21,912 nucleotides of DNA from a virus. Every line of letters starts with the position of its first letter. Positions within the stretch are counted from its first letter, which is position 1. The stretch is taken from IMG/VR virus record IMGVR_UViG_3300037585_003867, positions 1-21,912 of that record; one strand, 5' to 3'. A program made the position numbers and the translations under genes. Shown here one piece after another: positions 21,769-21,912 of the stretch. The notes under the pieces were generated by a model. The model was not told the origin of the DNA. It saw nothing but the letters and a program-made list of their open reading frames with translations, and ran no database searches.

Positions 21769-21815
21769 AGCATAGGCACACAGGGTGCACACAAGGTTCG
21801 ATTCCTTGCTATGCT
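21769..21815 (+). ncRNA. tRNA-like mini-structure without anticodon arm
   Basis: A 7-base acceptor-like stem AGCATAG (21769-21775) with CTATGCT (21809-21815) encloses a small hairpin GCAC-ACAGG-GTGC (21776-21788) and a perfect T-arm: stem CAAGG, loop TTCGATT, stem CCTTG (21792-21808). The T-arm matches the tRNA consensus GGTTCGATTCC and the GG in the small loop sits where a D-loop GG would. At 47 bases no anticodon arm fits. It could be a truncated tRNA, a tRNA mimic, or a tRNA 3' end kept as an attachment site. No CCA follows (CTAA). Confidence 0.5.
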
Positions 21816-21836
21816 CTAATCCTCTTAGAAGGTTTA

Positions 21837-21874
21837 GTATAATATATCTCTTCATTTATGAAGATATATTATAC
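21837..21874 (+). repeat. Long AT-rich hairpin
   Basis: 17-base-pair stem: right arm ATGAAGATATATTATAC (21858-21874), left arm GTATAATATATCTCTTCAT (21837-21855) with a 2-base bulge, loop TT. It lies between the tRNA-like element and the third leader repeat. It could be a terminator or an unwinding site; no T run follows. Confidence 0.6.
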
Positions 21875-21888
21875 AAACCATCTTAGTA

Positions 21889-21912
21889 ACATCAAAATTT
21901 ATAAACCATTTA
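21889..21912 (+). repeat. Leader repeat, copy 3, at window end
   Basis: ACATCAAAATTT followed by ATAAACCATTTA, 23 of 24 bases equal to the copy at 21294. By analogy, a start codon of a third family member is expected about 11-13 bases past the window edge. Confidence 0.7.

Noticed and set aside
21769-21815. Ordinary tRNA gene
   Set aside because: Only acceptor, a short D-like hairpin and T-arm can be drawn; there is no anticodon arm or room for one, so it is described as a tRNA-like element instead.

Overview
The window is part of a tailed-phage genome, or of a closely related prophage or metagenomic contig. The likely host is a member of the Bacteroidota, probably flavobacteria-like. Three observations point there: A-rich leaders with no Shine-Dalgarno sequence in front of most start codons; TAnnTTTG promoter boxes (the Bacteroidota -7 consensus), two of them with a TTG/TTTG box 20 bases upstream; and protein types such as the DUF5675-like protein and the CxC/CPCG zinc protein beside the terminase. 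No integrase, repressor, tRNA gene of normal shape or host gene is visible.

Almost everything from base 20105 down to base 1 is one late, structural module read on the minus strand. In transcription order: a block of virion-associated or accessory genes (20105-16067: a glycine-rich protein with hydrophobic stretches, a small beta protein, two proteins with a YxxGG motif, a DUF5675-like protein and two adhesin-like beta proteins). A single plus-strand winged-helix-like gene (15648-16070) interrupts it. Next come small genes including a tandem GroES-like co-chaperonin (14482-15078), an HNH protein, an 85-residue basic HNH-like protein and a zinc protein. The packaging and head genes follow: large terminase (11179-13299) and portal (8749-11139). 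A cassette of appendage or fibre proteins lies between portal and head genes (3173-8747, including two small genes of 53 and 58 codons). The module ends with three short beta-rich virion proteins, a scaffold-like protein and the N-terminal 257 residues of the major capsid protein, which runs off the left edge. No tail tube, sheath or tape-measure gene is seen, but the window is incomplete.

The right end (about 20300-21912) is different. It holds a divergent promoter region, about 600 bases of non-coding DNA packed with short perfect hairpins, then two plus-strand paralogous genes for small basic proteins (one with a histone-H1-like Lys/Ala/Pro tail). The paralogues share a leader repeat, a third copy of which ends the window, so a third gene of the family may start just outside. 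Hairpins of the same style continue through the coding sequence of both genes, and one stem shows a compensatory base-pair change between them. A 47-base element that folds like a tRNA without an anticodon arm follows the second gene. This locus is the best candidate for something undescribed.
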